Notes: generated by a model from the sequence alone, not told the origin. DNA of 64,000 bases from Sialis fuliginosa (GCA_961205875.1 OY540813.1:19377001-19441000), one strand, 5' to 3'. Positions 1-13,970 are shown, counted from the stretch's first letter. Translations and numbers: made by a program.

Positions 1-1070
1 GTTCATTATCACGCGTCTGGCAATAAGAAAATAGGCTCTAATTATATATGTACTTTACGTCATCATCAGATACAGAAATCAATGCAATAGAAAGGGTACA
101 GGGGTGAAGTTGTATTGTATCGTTACATGACGTCATTTTAGCTTCCCGGTGAGGGTGAAACTAGGGTGGGAATGTAATTACTAAGTGACAGAATTGTGAG
201 TCAATTATTGAAATGTGAAATGGCATTGGAGCACGCAATTTCGTTTGAACCAAAAAAAAGTTTTGATTGTAGATACTTTGAAAGATGTTTAACCTTTGGT
301 GAGCACGTGAACTTTTGTAGGATTATTAATCGTTTTTCTATACTTTTGTTGTATTTTTAAACTATGTTATTGTTGTAGTTGTAAGTACCAATAAAAAAGT
401 TATAATGTCGTTTTACATTATACCTATAACAATTCATATATGCATTTTGTAAGTATATAAATATATGCAGGCTCATATAGAAGGGGAGCTAGGAGGACTA
501 TATGGCCTGGACTCTTGTGATCTCAGGGGCCCCGACTCCTCGAAAATTATTTATATTTTACACATTTATTTAATATTTATACTATTTCTAATACTAAAAT
601 AATATTAGAAAGTTATAAATAAAAGCTTACAAGTTTGATAGGAATATGGCCCCCCGAAATATTGTTTGGCCGGACCCCATTAAAGCTCTCTCAGAGCCTA
701 CATATATGTATATTACGTATGTCGAAAAAACAAGGCAATTTAATTATTCCAGTTTGGGTATAAAATATCATATAATAAATATAATAATATATAATAAATA
801 TAATATAATAATAAATAAAAAATGGCAAACTAAAAACTAATGCCTTCTATTTAATTGATGATAAATAATAAATAATAGTAATTATTATTATTATTATTAT
901 TATTATTTGTTCATTAATGCCTACTTATTACAAGTAAGGAATAAGTCACAACAACGAATTCAAAAGAGAAACAAATAAGTAAAATAAAGAATTGGTTGAT
1001 TAAAAAAATTCTTGAAAACTATAATAACATTTATCCATCAACAATGATTCATTCATATGTACAGAGTGCC
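1..1070. other. non-coding AT-rich sequence
   Basis: No gene is visible. C/G-rich transposon-like scraps occur at 482-540 and 646-705 (GGGGCCCCGACTCCTC, GGCCCCCCGAAAT). A TGACGTCA-type octamer lies at 127-134. Confidence 0.5.
880..907 (+). repeat. (ATT)n microsatellite
   Basis: An uninterrupted run of ATT units lies within TAA/ATA-rich sequence from about 770. Confidence 0.85.
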
Positions 1071-1071
1071 C

Positions 1072-1620
1072 CATTTTAAAATGTTGGATCAATATCTTCA
1101 GAAATATCGACTATTAAAAATTCTAATAAAACAAAAAAAATTTCAACCATATCCAGTTATAAGTCTTTTTAATTATTTTGCAGTTAAGTTAAAGCTGTAA
1201 GAAATAATTTTGAGCTCTTTCGTGAAAATGTGCTGATGCTTAAAGACTTATTTTTTTAGTTAAATATTTGAAAAAAAATTATAAATCTTCCAGAATCCTG
1301 AAGAAAAAATGGGCCACGCCCAGAATTTAAAATATCATAATTTAAAAATCATTGAACTTTTAAACCTTTAAAAATCGTTCTAAATGTATCGAAACTACAA
1401 AAAATTAAATATAATTGATTTTGGATTGACGTCAGCAATACTTTCGTGACGAGAAAAGTATAAGTTCATATTTGAAAATAAAGGTCATATTGATTTCTCA
1501 AAAATTCTTTGATTTAATTTTTTTTAAATAAGTAAATATCTCCTTTAAAATCTTACAATTTTTATTTGAAACATTTTTTTATAAGATATTTGGCCCCACA
1601 TTTTAAAACGAGACTTTTTT
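1072..1620. mobile_element. mariner-like TIR element, degraded
   Basis: The left CAGAGTGCCCCATTTTAAAA then TGTTGGATCAATATCTT is mirrored at the right by AAGATATTTGGCCCCACATT and TTAAAACGAGAC. The outer bases of the right end are decayed. There is no coding content. Confidence 0.5.
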
Positions 1621-1624
1621 TAAT

Positions 1625-2985
1625 AGAAATAATATAATATTCTTAATGAATGCTAGGAAAACACGTGCCTTTTTTCTCGCCCTTTAAATAAAATTTATAT
1701 ACATACATTAGTAATGTAAATATACAGTTGCCCGTTACAAAAATCGAGGGCCTCAGGCAGAATAAATATTCGGGCCCCCATTTTTTATCGAATAAGAATT
1801 CATTCATTAAAAAAATCATACATTTTTTTACTCTTCAAGTAATTGTGAGAGCAAAAAGTCTTCAAACATAATTTTTTACTTATTTCCTCAATTCGCCCCG
1901 TCCCCTCCTTACCTTGGGCCTATGGGGTAACACAACACTGTACTTTTTGAATATAAGTAGAATATTATACACGGGAATAGAAAAGATCGCCTTACAAATA
2001 AATATGATTCAATTTTTTACGAGTAAAAAGAAGATAATCTTTACAAATTCAATTAAAATAAATATAGTCTCGTATTCAATTACAATATTCATGAACAAAT
2101 TTAAATATTCCTAGTCCACAAATATGTATATTACAAACGAAAAACTCGAGTATAGTTACAACAATTTATAAATACATAAAAAACTGTAATAATTATAATC
2201 CCATTGCTTATTTTCTACAATATATAATCACATTTTTTATTTTATTTTAGTTTTAGCTTATAGTTTCCGCATAGAAGAATAATCAATGCTGTCCACACCC
2301 ACTTTCCGCATAATACCTATGTTTGTTGGTTGCATTATTTTTACATAATTTAAAAAACTTACGGTAGGGTATGTATAAAAGGAAAACGCTAGTTGAATAT
2401 TCAGCTATAAATTATGTTCCTGCATGAACATACAAATATATATATAACTATGCTTACTGTACATATATAATATCTATATATGTATGTTAGGTACAACATA
2501 CTTGTTTCAACTGACATATGTACTTATTATGTTTTCTATAACGAGTATAAGTGTATGTGTGGTGTGTATGCCTGTGTATGTGTTTGGGCACGCGACAAAT
2601 GACGAAGCACCCTTAGGAACCTTCCCCTAATACATATTGTAATATTTATCGCAATAATACAGACATAAAGTGTACCGTGTCTAGACAGTTTAAAATATTC
2701 ACCTAACTATTCGTATTTGTTCCCATAAAACTATTTTTATGTAGATTTTATTGATTTTTTTCGCAATATGTTTTGATAAAATGGTTTCAAGAATTTTCTT
2801 TCGAATAATTGTTTCAATTTGTTCACTTTACAATTGAATATAAAGGGCTTATATTTATAGATTTTGTTATTACAATAGAATGTAGAGTCGCATACACAAG
2901 TACTAAAGAAGTACTCTTCGTTTATAGTACTCATATATATTTGTGAATTAGTGCGATTAAATTACTATGTAATCTATTGAAAATT
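1625..2985. other. non-coding AT-rich sequence
   Basis: GGGCCTCAGGC/CGGGCCCCCA scraps at 1,748-1,785 and CGCCCCGTCCCCTCC near 1,897 resemble the transposon end fragments seen at 36.5 and 44.7 kb. The rest is featureless, including TATATACA-rich runs near 2,440-2,490. Confidence 0.45.
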
Positions 2986-2989
2986 GTAT

Positions 2990-3220
2990 ACGTTTTTGTG
3001 GCAATAAGCATTTGATATTACGAATTTTAGTATTTAAATATGTTAATCTCGATATAAAATTAATTAATAAAATGGACGTATATTTCTGTTTTTGTTTAAA
3101 ATGATATAACTATATAAGCTCCGCCCTAGAAAAAGATAACTAATGAAGTTTGTCTTTCTATTTTTTAATCTGTTGTAAGCGATTCTGGACTTTACGGTGG
3201 TAGACAACATCTGAAAGTGA
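2990..3220 (+). repeat. dispersed repeat, copy 1
   Basis: It matches the reverse complement of 57,830-58,045 in order: ATTTAAATATGTTAA, ATAAAATTAATTAAT, CTCCGCCCTAGAAAAAGATA and CTGTTGTAAGCGATTCTG, then GTAGACAACATCTGAAAG. Confidence 0.65.
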
Positions 3221-3505
3221 TAATACATTAATTAACTATTATAATGAATTAGAATTGGGAAAAATTCTGATATACTAACATACATATAAGCATTATTTTT
3301 TGCATGTTTTATTCAGTACATTAAGAATACGACAATTTTCATGTGATTAATTAATGTCAGAAATATTTTTATACATTTTATTTACATATTTATGAAACAG
3401 CAACTAACGAAATTGCAAAGAAATTTAATGTTATGCTGGCTTAAATTTTATTTCATATACTTTTAAGTTTTAACATTATTAACCTTCACAATTACACCTA
3501 GTAAG

Positions 3506-3788
3506 CAATGGCGTCGTTAGGGAGAAGCGGTCCGCCCTGGATGCCATCCTCAATAGGGTGATACCCGTGTAATATGTTAAAAAATAAAGCCTATTTACCT
3601 TATTTTTGGTTATTTTAAGCTTCATGGGAGTAAAATATGCAAACAAATTTTTTTGGTCATTAAAAGTCTATAAGGGGTGTGATAACCATCCAATTTATTT
3701 TAAAAAATGGATATTTTTACTGGGGGGGGGGGTGACACTCTCAATTTCCACCCCGGGTGTCACCCCCCGGCCCCTAACGACACTACTA
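3506..3788. mobile_element. hAT-like MITE with exact 8-base target duplication
   Basis: The element is flanked by CTAGTAAG on both sides (3,498-3,505 and 3,789-3,796). Its ends are inverted relatives sharing GTCGTTAGGG (left CAATGGCGTCGTTAGGG, right CCCTAACGACACTACTA). The interior includes a run of G at 3,721-3,732 and GC-rich arms ('GGTCCGCCCTGGATGCC', 'CCCGGGTGTCACCCCCCGG'). An exact 8-base duplication is the hAT superfamily hallmark. No transposase is encoded. A related left-end fragment occurs near 59,793-59,850. Confidence 0.75.
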
Positions 3789-3799
3789 CTAGTAAGTAC

Positions 3800-6700
3800 A
3801 GTCCTGGGTGGTTAATTATCTTTTAAACAACGTATTAATTCTTTCAAGCTAACATAAAAAAAGCAATTAAATTATCTACCAACCTAATTAATATATCTAA
3901 AATTAGCTAAAAATTTCTTTCTCAATGCAAACAGATCATATAACATATAGACCTGTTGACAGTAAAGTATTGATAATTCATACAAAAAAGAATAATATTC
4001 GCGTTTATTGTTGTTTCTCTCTATATATACATATGGCCCAGCACCTCTGTCCTTCTCATGCGCAACTCTGGAATATCGATTTTTCAAAACGGAAGCTAAA
4101 AACGCTTTAACATTACAGAGATGTGTATACCTACATACATGTAGGTATTTATTTTTAGTGTATGTATGATATATAGTAAAACTAATCTATACTTTTGTTG
4201 TCGAATTACACGCGAGAACTTGGATAAAAAGGTATTTCGTGTCGTGAGATTTTAAAATAAAAACGATTCCGAGAATTTAAATAGTATTAAAAATTAAATT
4301 CCTGTCTAAAAATCGATACGTGCAAAAATTTCACCATGAGATTCTGCAAGTGTCGAATATTCTAAATACATATTTAGTTTACTCGCTGTTAAAATAAAAT
4401 ATGAATCGTTCGTCGTAGTTATCAAAAAAACACAATTCGTCGTCTGCAAATAAAATTATCGATCCTGCAAATTTTTCAATGTTTTCAACATTACTTCGTT
4501 TATGTAATTTTATTAAATGACCTTTAAAATTTCTGCCAATACTTTTTTTGTTTGTTTTATGTTTTGGAAAATAATGCACCAATCAAAAAAATAACTACAA
4601 ACGTAATTAAGGTAAATTTTTCAATTTTACTTAATGAATAATTTCTTTTTTTTACAAAGTTCCTGTAATTTATTAATATGCTTGACATTTAATTTCCTCA
4701 AATTTGTTCTAATTGAATTTTGTATAGTTACTAATGTAATAAAAATTAATATTTGTAATATTTAAATAACAATAGGATTCATTACACGCAAGTATAATAT
4801 ATTCAAAACAAAATTGCTTATTATTAAAATCTAGTTTCTATTGATTTAACAACAAACTTTAAATAAATTTATTTAGGTGGAAGGGGCATCTTTCTTCTAA
4901 ATATCGTTCAGAACGGTATTATATCAATTCAACATTGATACTGATGTAGGTAGAAATAAAAATAAAATTATCAATGTTGAATAAGGGAGCGTCGGAGTGG
5001 AAATATAACATTTTTTTATGCCAATATAGATGTAATATATAGAAATGTTAATCCCTCAGAGACCAATTTTTGCTATCATTTTTTCTTTTCCCTCCACCTG
5101 TTAAAAATGTTATATTCACTCTCGGATTAAATATTAATTATAGTAGGTACACAAATAACATAAAAGTTTTAAAAATCAGCTATAACACAATAAAATTACT
5201 ATCGATAAATTTTAATAACACTACCAATTGTACAACATAATTATAGTATATTTTTTATGTTGACAGTAGTTTTTCGTTGTTTAAATCAGAAATGAAAGGC
5301 CCAAAATATTTTTTTCTACTGTTTTGTTTGGTAGGACAAAAAATTCACAGATACAGTTGAGGAATTTTAGTATTTAAAAATAGAAACCTTTCTCTACATA
5401 TTTACCATCAGCTCTGTTCGATTTTTCCGCTTATATTGAGTAGACTAACCCTGCAATTCTCAAGATACTTCAAATTCCGCATCAATATTTGAAATATTTG
5501 TGTGTTTTCAAACAATAAAGTTCAACCTTTTACTACAAAGGTTTTGTTTCATGTTTTTTGTTCTCAAGTGACTAGTGGGAAAGGAATAATTCAGAATTTT
5601 CACATAAAAAGATGAAAAACTAGGAAAGATATTTTAAAACATTTTTTTAAATAAAAAAAAATTGATAAATAATTTTACTCACCATTCGTGAAAAATTAAA
5701 ACATCCTGGCATCTTAAAATATTTGTCTTAACAGCTCATATCGATAAATTTTCTAAGTTATTTTCGTAAAAATATAACTTTTTATGTTTTCACTTATTTT
5801 GTTTTATAAATTATATAAAAAATCAATTATTTTATATTTTTTATATTTCAATAAATAGTTGGTCCATGTTTTAGGTAATAAATCAGTCCCATATATTTAA
5901 TTAGGCCAAATTATACTATTTGTACTTTTCTTCTGACAGACCCATAGGCACTACCTTTTATATTTTTAAAATTTAACCAGTTTTTTAATGTCTATTAAAA
6001 TATTTTATTGTATAAATTATTTTTAAGAATCTGTCGTAAAATGAAATATGTATATTCCATTAAAGAAACTAAATTAAAAAACTTTCTACGCACAAATTAG
6101 TTGTTTGAAAACTTAAAGGACCTTAGTTTTGAATAAATTATACGGGTATTTTGTACTACCGTAATTTAACCGAATCCTTGCCGATAAAAACAGATACCAA
6201 TAAAGTCGGTTTTTTACTACAAGCTATAATTTTGTTTTTAATACCCCTTTCAGGTTAATAAACTAAAGCAGCTTGCACAATAAAATAAATCATCTTAAAG
6301 TGTTTTTTACATAGCAAAAACTGTTTTAAAAATACATAATTTCGTTGTAAACTTCAATATAAAATATGTGTCCTATAAAATTACGTACTAACATCGATAT
6401 TCTAAAGTTTAATAATTTTATAATCTTAATACAGTCCACGAACATATAAAACCAATCGCGGATAGGAATATAGCAAAACCCAGAGTATTCTTGCAAAAAT
6501 ACAAGCACTTATGCGCATGTACCACAGAGACCTAAAATATGATATAGGTAAGAATATAAAATTTTAAATAATACATAACACATATGTATCCAATTATATT
6601 AAACACGAGAGTATTTGCATTTACTTCATAATTAAAATTATATCCATGTTTTTAAATCAGATTTTACATACGAAGAGGCGCAAATATATATATTTAATAT

Positions 6701-7035
6701 ATTCTCATACCACAAATTTGTGTCATTTTGCGCCAAGCCGTATAACTTGGAGTAGATATCACCGAATTTAATTCTAATTTACTTTAAGCACGTGTAGTAG
6801 TATATATTCATCAAAAAAGAGTATTCTCTAATCTATATTAAGCGATTTGTGTTGATACAAGTATAAAATCATAAAACAATTGTGAGTGTATGTAGATATA
6901 ATGCAAGCACGGAAGATAGCACGCTTATGCTACTACATCATTTATCACGATTGCTGCGCCGCGATATATGCATAAGGATCACGCACGCGCAACTATCAGT
7001 CCACGCACTGTACTAATTACCGATGAAAAAATAAA
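3800..7035. other. non-coding AT-rich sequence
   Basis: Apart from the inverted repeats at 4,926-5,123 nothing is supported. All open frames are short and lack codon-like composition. Confidence 0.45.
4926..5123. repeat. two small adjacent inverted repeats
   Basis: CAATTCAACATTGATA pairs with TATCAATGTTGAAT (4,926-4,983). GGAAATATAACATTTTT pairs with AAAAATGTTATATTCAC about 100 bases further on. Confidence 0.5.
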
Positions 7036-7039
7036 TAAA

Positions 7040-7260
7040 TAAGTATCCGCCACGTGTGTTCTGCCGGTCGAGTGAGTGCGCTAGCACGCGCGTGAGAAGT
7101 CGGCAGAGCAACTGGCGGCGGTGCTGTGTCGCGACGCCACGCCCGCTCGGTCGATACACACAGACAGACAGACAGACTGCGCGCGTCTATCCCCCGGACT
7201 GTTGTCCCGTTTGATCGAAACATCCCTTCCGTCATAATGTGTGTATGTGGTAGGTCTGTG
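7040..7260. promoter_or_regulatory. GC/CpG-rich island, possible promoter or exon
   Basis: There is a sharp rise in GC and CpG (GTGCGCTAGCACGCGCGTGA, ACTGGCGGCGGTGCTG) over about 200 bases, with a (CAGA)n run at 7,159-7,177 and a CACGTG at 7,051. Overlapping frames on both strands look like chance products of GC-rich sequence. No splice or start signal decides its use. Confidence 0.3.
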
Positions 7261-7284
7261 TGTGCGAAATTAAACTTTAAATGC

Positions 7285-7773
7285 AGACTCCCTTCTTGCT
7301 TGGATGCTCTTACGTACAAGTTCAAAACATTTAGATACACATGTAGTGATTACAATACTGGACACTTTTCTCCGGTGTTAATTGCAAAAAATACCGGTAT
7401 TTGAAAATTATAGTTTTAAAGTACGTATTAGTCATTTTTAGTAGACTCCCTTCTTGCTTGGATGCTCTTACGTACAAGTTCAAAACATTTAGGTACACAT
7501 GTAGTGATTACAATACTGTGCTCCCGGACACTTTTCTCCGGTGTTAATTGCAAAAAATACCAGTATTTATAATTATAATTTTAAAGTACGTATAGTCATT
7601 TTTAGTAGACTCCCTTCTTGCCCTGGTGCTCTTACGTACAAGTTCAAAAAATTTATTGTAAATACACATATAGTGATTACAATACTGTACTCCCGAACAC
7701 TTTTCTCCGGTGTTAATTGCAAAAAATACCGGTATTTATAATTATAGTTTTAAGTACGTATAGGCATTTTTAG
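7285..7773 (+). repeat. tandem triplication of a ~160-base unit
   Basis: Units start AGACTCCCTTCTTGC at 7,285, 7,443 and 7,607. Each carries CTCTTACGTACAAGTTCAAA, CTTTTCTCCGGTGTTAATTG and CAAAAAATACCGGTATTT-like sequence. Copies 2 and 3 share a small insertion (CTCCCG). The array begins within 50 bases of a GC-rich island. Confidence 0.8.
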
Positions 7774-8295
7774 GTACATAGTTGATTGTACACTTGTTAA
7801 GTGTTATTTTGTTGTCTCCATTTGAGACATTTTCCCTATCTGACAGATTTTATTGAGAATTTTTTTATACAAATAATCTTTAGAAAAATAGCAAATAATG
7901 TAAATAATCTTAATCATAATTTAAAAAAAATATCTAAAACTTTGAAGAACACTTCCCTGCCATTGCGAAAAAATATATTTAAAAAAACATTTATATATAG
8001 TTTATTCAAATAATGATCATTTAAGGATGGAGTCGATTTAAGTAATTTCGCTGTATCTACTAATATGTGCAACCTTCAGAATAATTATTTTTTCGTACAG
8101 AAAATTGCAAGAATGGATTTCCTGTTAAATGTTCACGCAGACATGACTTGCAACAATGAATAAAGTACTGTTTTTGATTTATATTTTTTACATTAAGGTC
8201 AATGAGGGGGTTCGTTTATATTTATGTCTCTTAAAATATTACGGTCACCCGTAGTATAATAATAAAATTTAATAAAAAACTTCATTTTTGTTCAA

Positions 8296-8669
8296 CTATA
8301 GTTTGTTTCATTTAAGATTGCAGTGGTGGGCGGCGATTAGACAATACGATTTACACAAGCACTATTCTCGCACTAGGCTAGCCCACAGAATAAATATAGT
8401 AATATTTTAATATTTATTTAATTTAATTTAATATTTTAATATGAAAACTTTTAATGAAATTTGTATTATGAATATTATTTTTCTAATATCCTAATGTTAA
8501 TAATATAATACACATTTTTAGAATAACTTATCTGACAATATGAATTTAATCACATTTGTTTTCAATGCACTTAGTAGATGTATTGCGTCAGTGAAAATTG
8601 TGCTATTGTGAATTTGTCTGGCGTTTTGCTTATCAGGAGCGCAGTAATCTTAAATGAAACAGACTATAG
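8296..8669. mobile_element. TIR MITE, 374 bases
   Basis: CTATAGTTTGTTTCATTTAA at the left is mirrored by TTAAATGAAACAGACTATAG at the right, about 25 bases of pairing each. The transposon family is not recognised. Confidence 0.62.
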
Positions 8670-9884
8670 AGCTGTATTTCCTAACGAATATTATATAATG
8701 TTGTATAGCGTAATTTTTTATATTAAATAAATAAATGCCATAAAATAATACCATATGAAATTGAAATGAAAAATCTATCCATGAAATATTTAAACGAACT
8801 TTTAACTGTTATGTATCTACATAATAAACTTATATTAACTCCACTACAACATAATTTTAAAGCTTCGTGATTTGATGGTAGCGGTTGAATATTACAGTCT
8901 TAAGATCGACTTTAGGTTCATAATTAATTTTAATATTTCTAATTAGATGTGTGCCTAGCTTAAGATGGCTATATTTTTTATTAAAGATAGAAGGATTGTT
9001 AAACCAAAAATTAAAATTAAAATAACCGTGCATGATTGGGCGAGAGTACAAAGATATAATTCGAAGATTTTTTCTATAACCGTGAATGAAAGTTTGAAAA
9101 AGATCTTTGATCAGATAATTACATACATGTTTTATGTATTTTTATGTATGTCTTTTATTTATTAGATTACTATTCTATGTTTACTTAAGAGTCAGATATA
9201 AAAAATATTTATATATAAAATGTAAATTATTTTTTTACGAACTGTTAAAGATAATTATATATTTCAATTTATTATACTGTGCCTTTGATTATTCTCTTGA
9301 TATCAAATTTATTTCATGTTCATAACGGACTAATAAATATTCGTACACATACATTTATATTTATACAATTTTACATAATATATACATATGTAAGATATTG
9401 AAATCCCTTCGTGTGAAATCTTTACTTCAAAGAAACACGAAACAGTTTACCACATTTTCCCCAAAAACAATCATCGCGTCTCCATTTCTCATCAAATGGA
9501 ACCCTTAAGCAATCGAAATCGGATACATTAAATTGGTTACAATCACATTGTAGCAACTGCTATTGATTTTATCCATAAAAAGATACATATATATGTATAT
9601 ATGTATATTCAGGTGCTGTATATACCCTTTTCTAAATCCGCATTAACACCTTATTCAAATAAACAAAATCAGAGAAATTATAAGCTATATTATAAACTTT
9701 CCAGACTACCAAGACTTTGAAATATTTAAGTATATATTTTGATAAGAAGATTAATAATTCTGTGGTTATTTATAAATATGTTCCAAGTATAAAGTACCGT
9801 TTATTTTCGAATATGCTGTCATTATTTTCTGACTTATTATTTTGAACATTTTCTAAAATCGTAGATCTGCGTGTCAACTATAGG

Positions 9885-10340
9885 TACTGACTTCGTAGGG
9901 GGATCGCCTAGTTTTTAGGGTTCCGAAAAAACTCTATTAATCGCACTTTGTCGTCCGTCCGTCCTTTTCAGTCAAAGCAAAATATCTCGTAAACTATATA
10001 AGCTAGAAACTTTTTTACTGAACATGTAAAATGATAAATAATTTTTTAGGGGGGCGCTAAGGAGCTAAAGCTATGTAAAAAAATTACTTTTTTATATACT
10101 AAAGCACGTCCAAATGTATAACTAAACCAGTGGATTTGACCATTTTCCTTATTTTTTTCTAAATCAAAAATGGCGCCTGAAGGGGGCCTTAAATCAAATT
10201 TATTTTCCTAAAAAATTGTGCAGTATTAAAAAAGGAAATTAAAGATTGAAACGTCTTCTATGTTTTCTTAATAAAAAATGATTTACATATATATCTTAAA
10301 AAATTACAGGTCAATAAAAGGTGCCCTAAAAAAAATTTTT
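9885..10340 (+). repeat. dispersed repeat with CGTCCGTCCGTCC block, copy 1
   Basis: It contains GGGTTCCGAAAAAACTCTAT, TTGTCGTCCGTCCGTCCTTT, TCAGTCAAAG, GGCGCTAAGGAGCTAAAGCT and AAATCAAAAATGGCG, in the same order as the 32.5 kb copy. It resembles a widespread lepidopteran 'GGTTCCG' repeat. The superfamily is uncertain. Confidence 0.6.
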
Positions 10341-10787
10341 TTTTATTATTGCACAATTTTTTTTTAGGAAAATCTCATCCCCTAATAATCCCTTAACTAT
10401 ATTTTTATGGTTATGGAATTTGTATATACTCGTAACTTATAACTCATAACCATAGTTTTTATCTGTTGTTTATTAAAAAAGTTATCTATAAATGATAGAT
10501 TTGTTCTGATGTTATACATCGTAAAAAATCAGTCAATACTAGAATATGTAGGTACTTCTGTTGTCTGTTACATACATATATGTAAATGTTTTATTACTAG
10601 GCACACTGCCAACGAATCTTGCTGGAGATATCGTGAAGCTAGGAAATATAAATTGAGACATTTTTTTTGAAACACATATGTACAGTAATGCGTACATATC
10701 TAAAAAAATACAGTTTCAATTCTAATATTCCCCTCATGAGTATTTTCTTTAATTACATAATTACAACTTATTATTTTTGTTATTATA

Positions 10788-11526
10788 CAGGACGGCCCAA
10801 TAATTACTGATAGTTTTCTTTTTTATCCGAATAATAATAATAAGAATTAATGAATTAAATTACAAATGGTAAATTATTCTGTAGAATTTACAATTTATAT
10901 CGGTTTTGAAAAATGATGTTTTTCAGTTCCTCTAGTCCACTGGTTCCCTGCGGTCCTTGGTTCCTTTAAAGGTATTGGGTGGATCAAAGGGAACCCTGGG
11001 AGCTCTGGGTGTAGTTGGGAAGCCCTGGATTATTATATAACACTATACATATATATACTATAACATACATATACTAGATATGTATATGAAAAAATGTTCA
11101 CTACTAAAAATGTAAATTATCAGGGGAGCCCTGTGATTTTTCATAGCTGAAAAGCGGGTAATGGGTCAAATAAGTTTGGGAACTTTATTTTGTTAGAACA
11201 TCTAAAATAATACCACAGAAAAAATCTTAGAGAGATAAAACAATAGAACACAAAAATAATTGTAATATTCTACGTCAGCGCAAACTGTCGGTCGCGAGCT
11301 ACCTGTATCTCATTTCCAAATATTTTTAATGAAATCTAATTTTTTATTTTTTTTATTTATCAATACATAAAATGATGAAAATGCTGTAACAGTAGCTCCC
11401 ACGCGTATTGATTTTGGGATCACTGATCTGATTATTGATTTTACAATCAAATAACAAACATAACAATCATTGTCATGCGTTTTTTTTATAAGTAAAAAAA
11501 AGTCCTATCGTTAATGGGTCATCCTG
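10788..11526. mobile_element. mariner-like TIR element, non-coding
   Basis: TA followed by CAGGACGGCCCAATAATTAC at the left pairs with GTTAATGGGTCATCCTG followed by TA at the right. Both carry TGATAG/CTATC next to them. Ends of the CAGG(G/A)NGNCCCA type with TA flanks fit Tc1/mariner. The interior lacks a transposase and may contain another insertion (a GGTTCCCTGCGG block near 10,940). Confidence 0.55.
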
Positions 11527-11594
11527 TACTTTGAATGATGCACTTATTTTCAGTATTTTTTTATACATATACATTTCTTACAAATATATAACGA

Positions 11595-11875
11595 CTAACT
11601 GCTACCCGCGACTTCGTCCGCGTAGCAACACAGATTTATGTTATGATGATAGTCGATAAAATATTTTTTTAGTAACGCATTTGCACGCAAGATGTCACAC
11701 CAAAAAAGTATAACCTGTAATGCGTAGAAATGTCACACTCCCATTTTTTATCTAATAAATTTTCAGGGTAACCTATGTCCTTCCTCAGGAAAATTTCATT
11801 AGATCGGTTCAGCGGTCTAGCCATGAAAAGGTAACAGACAGAAATACAGATACACTTTCGCATTTAATAGTATGG
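11595..11875 (-). mobile_element. Helitron-like non-autonomous element, family A, inverted
   Basis: The reverse complement ends CGCGGACGAAGTCGCGGGTA followed by GCAG and TTAG, a decayed CTAG, at 11,595. The body includes TCGGTTCAGCGGTCTAGCCA and GTAACAGACAGAAATACAGA, phrases typical of this insect repeat. A 64-codon open frame on the minus strand is a by-product. Confidence 0.6.
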
Positions 11876-11879
11876 ATTT

Positions 11880-13970
11880 ATGGGAGGACACGGATATGTA
11901 TAAACAATGTTTATTAAACATACCACTTTTATCTTTTAAGTTCCATCATGCTTAACAATTTACAATGTACATATATTTTTTAAACTTTTATACGAGTGAG
12001 TACCTAAGTAATTCCTAGTTTTATTCCTTGCAATATTGTAGTTTTAGAATACATTTGCAGCTGTTTATTGATTTTGTTCACATCGTACGAAGCCGTACGA
12101 ACACGAGACGCCACTTAGTGTTCCAGTTTTAAAACAACTGCAGGTATATTTACTGTCCAATATCCGATTACAAATAGGTATTTAAAATGTTAATAAGTAT
12201 CACCTGTATATAGGCCACGTTCCAATATATCTGCTCATTAAAGACGATAAATTTGTTGATTTGATTTAATTAAATCAATCGAACTATTTAACAACTCTTT
12301 CACATTATTTGGAAATTCTTTCAATACTAATTGCAATATACTATGAGCCTTAACAATATTATTCGTTAAAAGCTTAGTTTGTATCAGTGAAAATAACATA
12401 CAACTCTTTTTAACTTTCATAAACCATATATTAAACCCCATTTTTAATTTAATCATTTTAGTGAAATTTATTATGATTGTTAGGTAGGTAATATTATTAC
12501 CAGCTATTTAATTTTATAAAGAATGATGCCAAATGCATAGCTTACAGGCTTAAACAGTACACAGCCCTGTGTTTCAAAATGCAATGTTAATTAAACTGAC
12601 CCCGGATGTCCTTGGGCAATATTACCTAGAATAATTCGGTTAATAATATACAATTTATATTACCCATACCATACATAATTTTATTACTCGTACAGTAGAA
12701 AATTAAGAACTTCTGTACCCTTTCCACTAACTGTGTTGTAATTTGTAACAAACAATATTTCATTATTTTTTTGAGACAAATCAATTTTAAGGTACTGAAA
12801 TATTTCATATTAATATATCATTTTCACCGATATACGTTTAGAATTATTATTTATTTCTAGATTAATGTTGTAAAACACAATAATAGGGGGGGGTGCGCGA
12901 CATGCTAAAGAAAAAATATTGTAAAACTTTATGTGATGGCATTTTATTTTAAGAAAGAAATTGGAAATTAGCTTGAAGAGCAAAAAAAATTTTTCAAAAA
13001 TTATGTGGAATTTTTTTTTAATTATTTTTTTATATTTCATAACATGCCTCGGAGTGGGAGACGAGGTAACTAACATTCCTCCTAGGTCTGTAACTTTTCT
13101 TATTCCACCACCGATCTTTATCAATGTATTGAAAAAAAAGTTTAATATAAAAAAACAGGTTTTTTTATTATGACACGAAAATTTGCACAATACTGAGATC
13201 GTGTAAAATTATCCTAAAAGTTTAATTTTTTATTAATAATAAACAATTCATTTTTATTTTTAATTCCAACCCAAATAATTTTTTTTATTTAATAATATCA
13301 CACCCTTTTAAGCTGACTGGAAACACATAATGGCTGCAAAGATTTAATTAGATTGAACGATAGCTTGCAGCATATATGTACATTATACATATTCGTGCCA
13401 TTGTGCAGGGATGTTAAGCCAATTGGACAAATTCTGCAACGTTGTTATGTTATAAAATTATATCAACGGGTTTAGTAATCACGGAAAAGGTATATCCAAT
13501 TATGACACATCGTGCTTTGACCATTTTAATAAATTAGTATATATCGCTCTCTATTCTAAGATTCAAACAGTCGATAATTAAATAGGTAACAGGATATATA
13601 CAAAAATTATAAAGGTAATATTTTTTAAGTTTAAATTAAAAAAGTGGACAGGATAATCATTTTGGCAAATAAGCACCTTGTTTGTGTAAAAGTATGAATT
13701 AGATAGCAATGACATTAGTAGTTGCATCGAACTTTTAATATTGATACAGAAAACGTAACTTAATAATTGCCTACATAATTCATTAATACAAGAAATAATT
13801 TGATCTCATTATAGTTTATTTTTAAAAATTGTATCAACTTTAAATGTCGTCAAATGCCTCTTTCGAAAATATATAATAACTATATGTCAATTTAAAAATT
13901 ACCATGCGTCAATGGTGGATAAAGTAGATCATAGTACATACATATATACATATATAGGTACCTACAACCA
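11880..13970. other. non-coding AT-rich sequence
   Basis: Short minus-strand frames (12,238-12,456; 12,626-12,808; 12,810-13,190) have no recognisable motif. A G-rich/C-rich pair at 12,886 and 13,078 may be an old element. Confidence 0.4.

Noticed and set aside
7017-7404. Overlapping 107- and 92-codon frames on both strands of the 7.1 kb island
   Set aside because: GC-rich sequence lacks stop codons by chance; both peptides are low-complexity and the plus frame runs into the tandem repeat.
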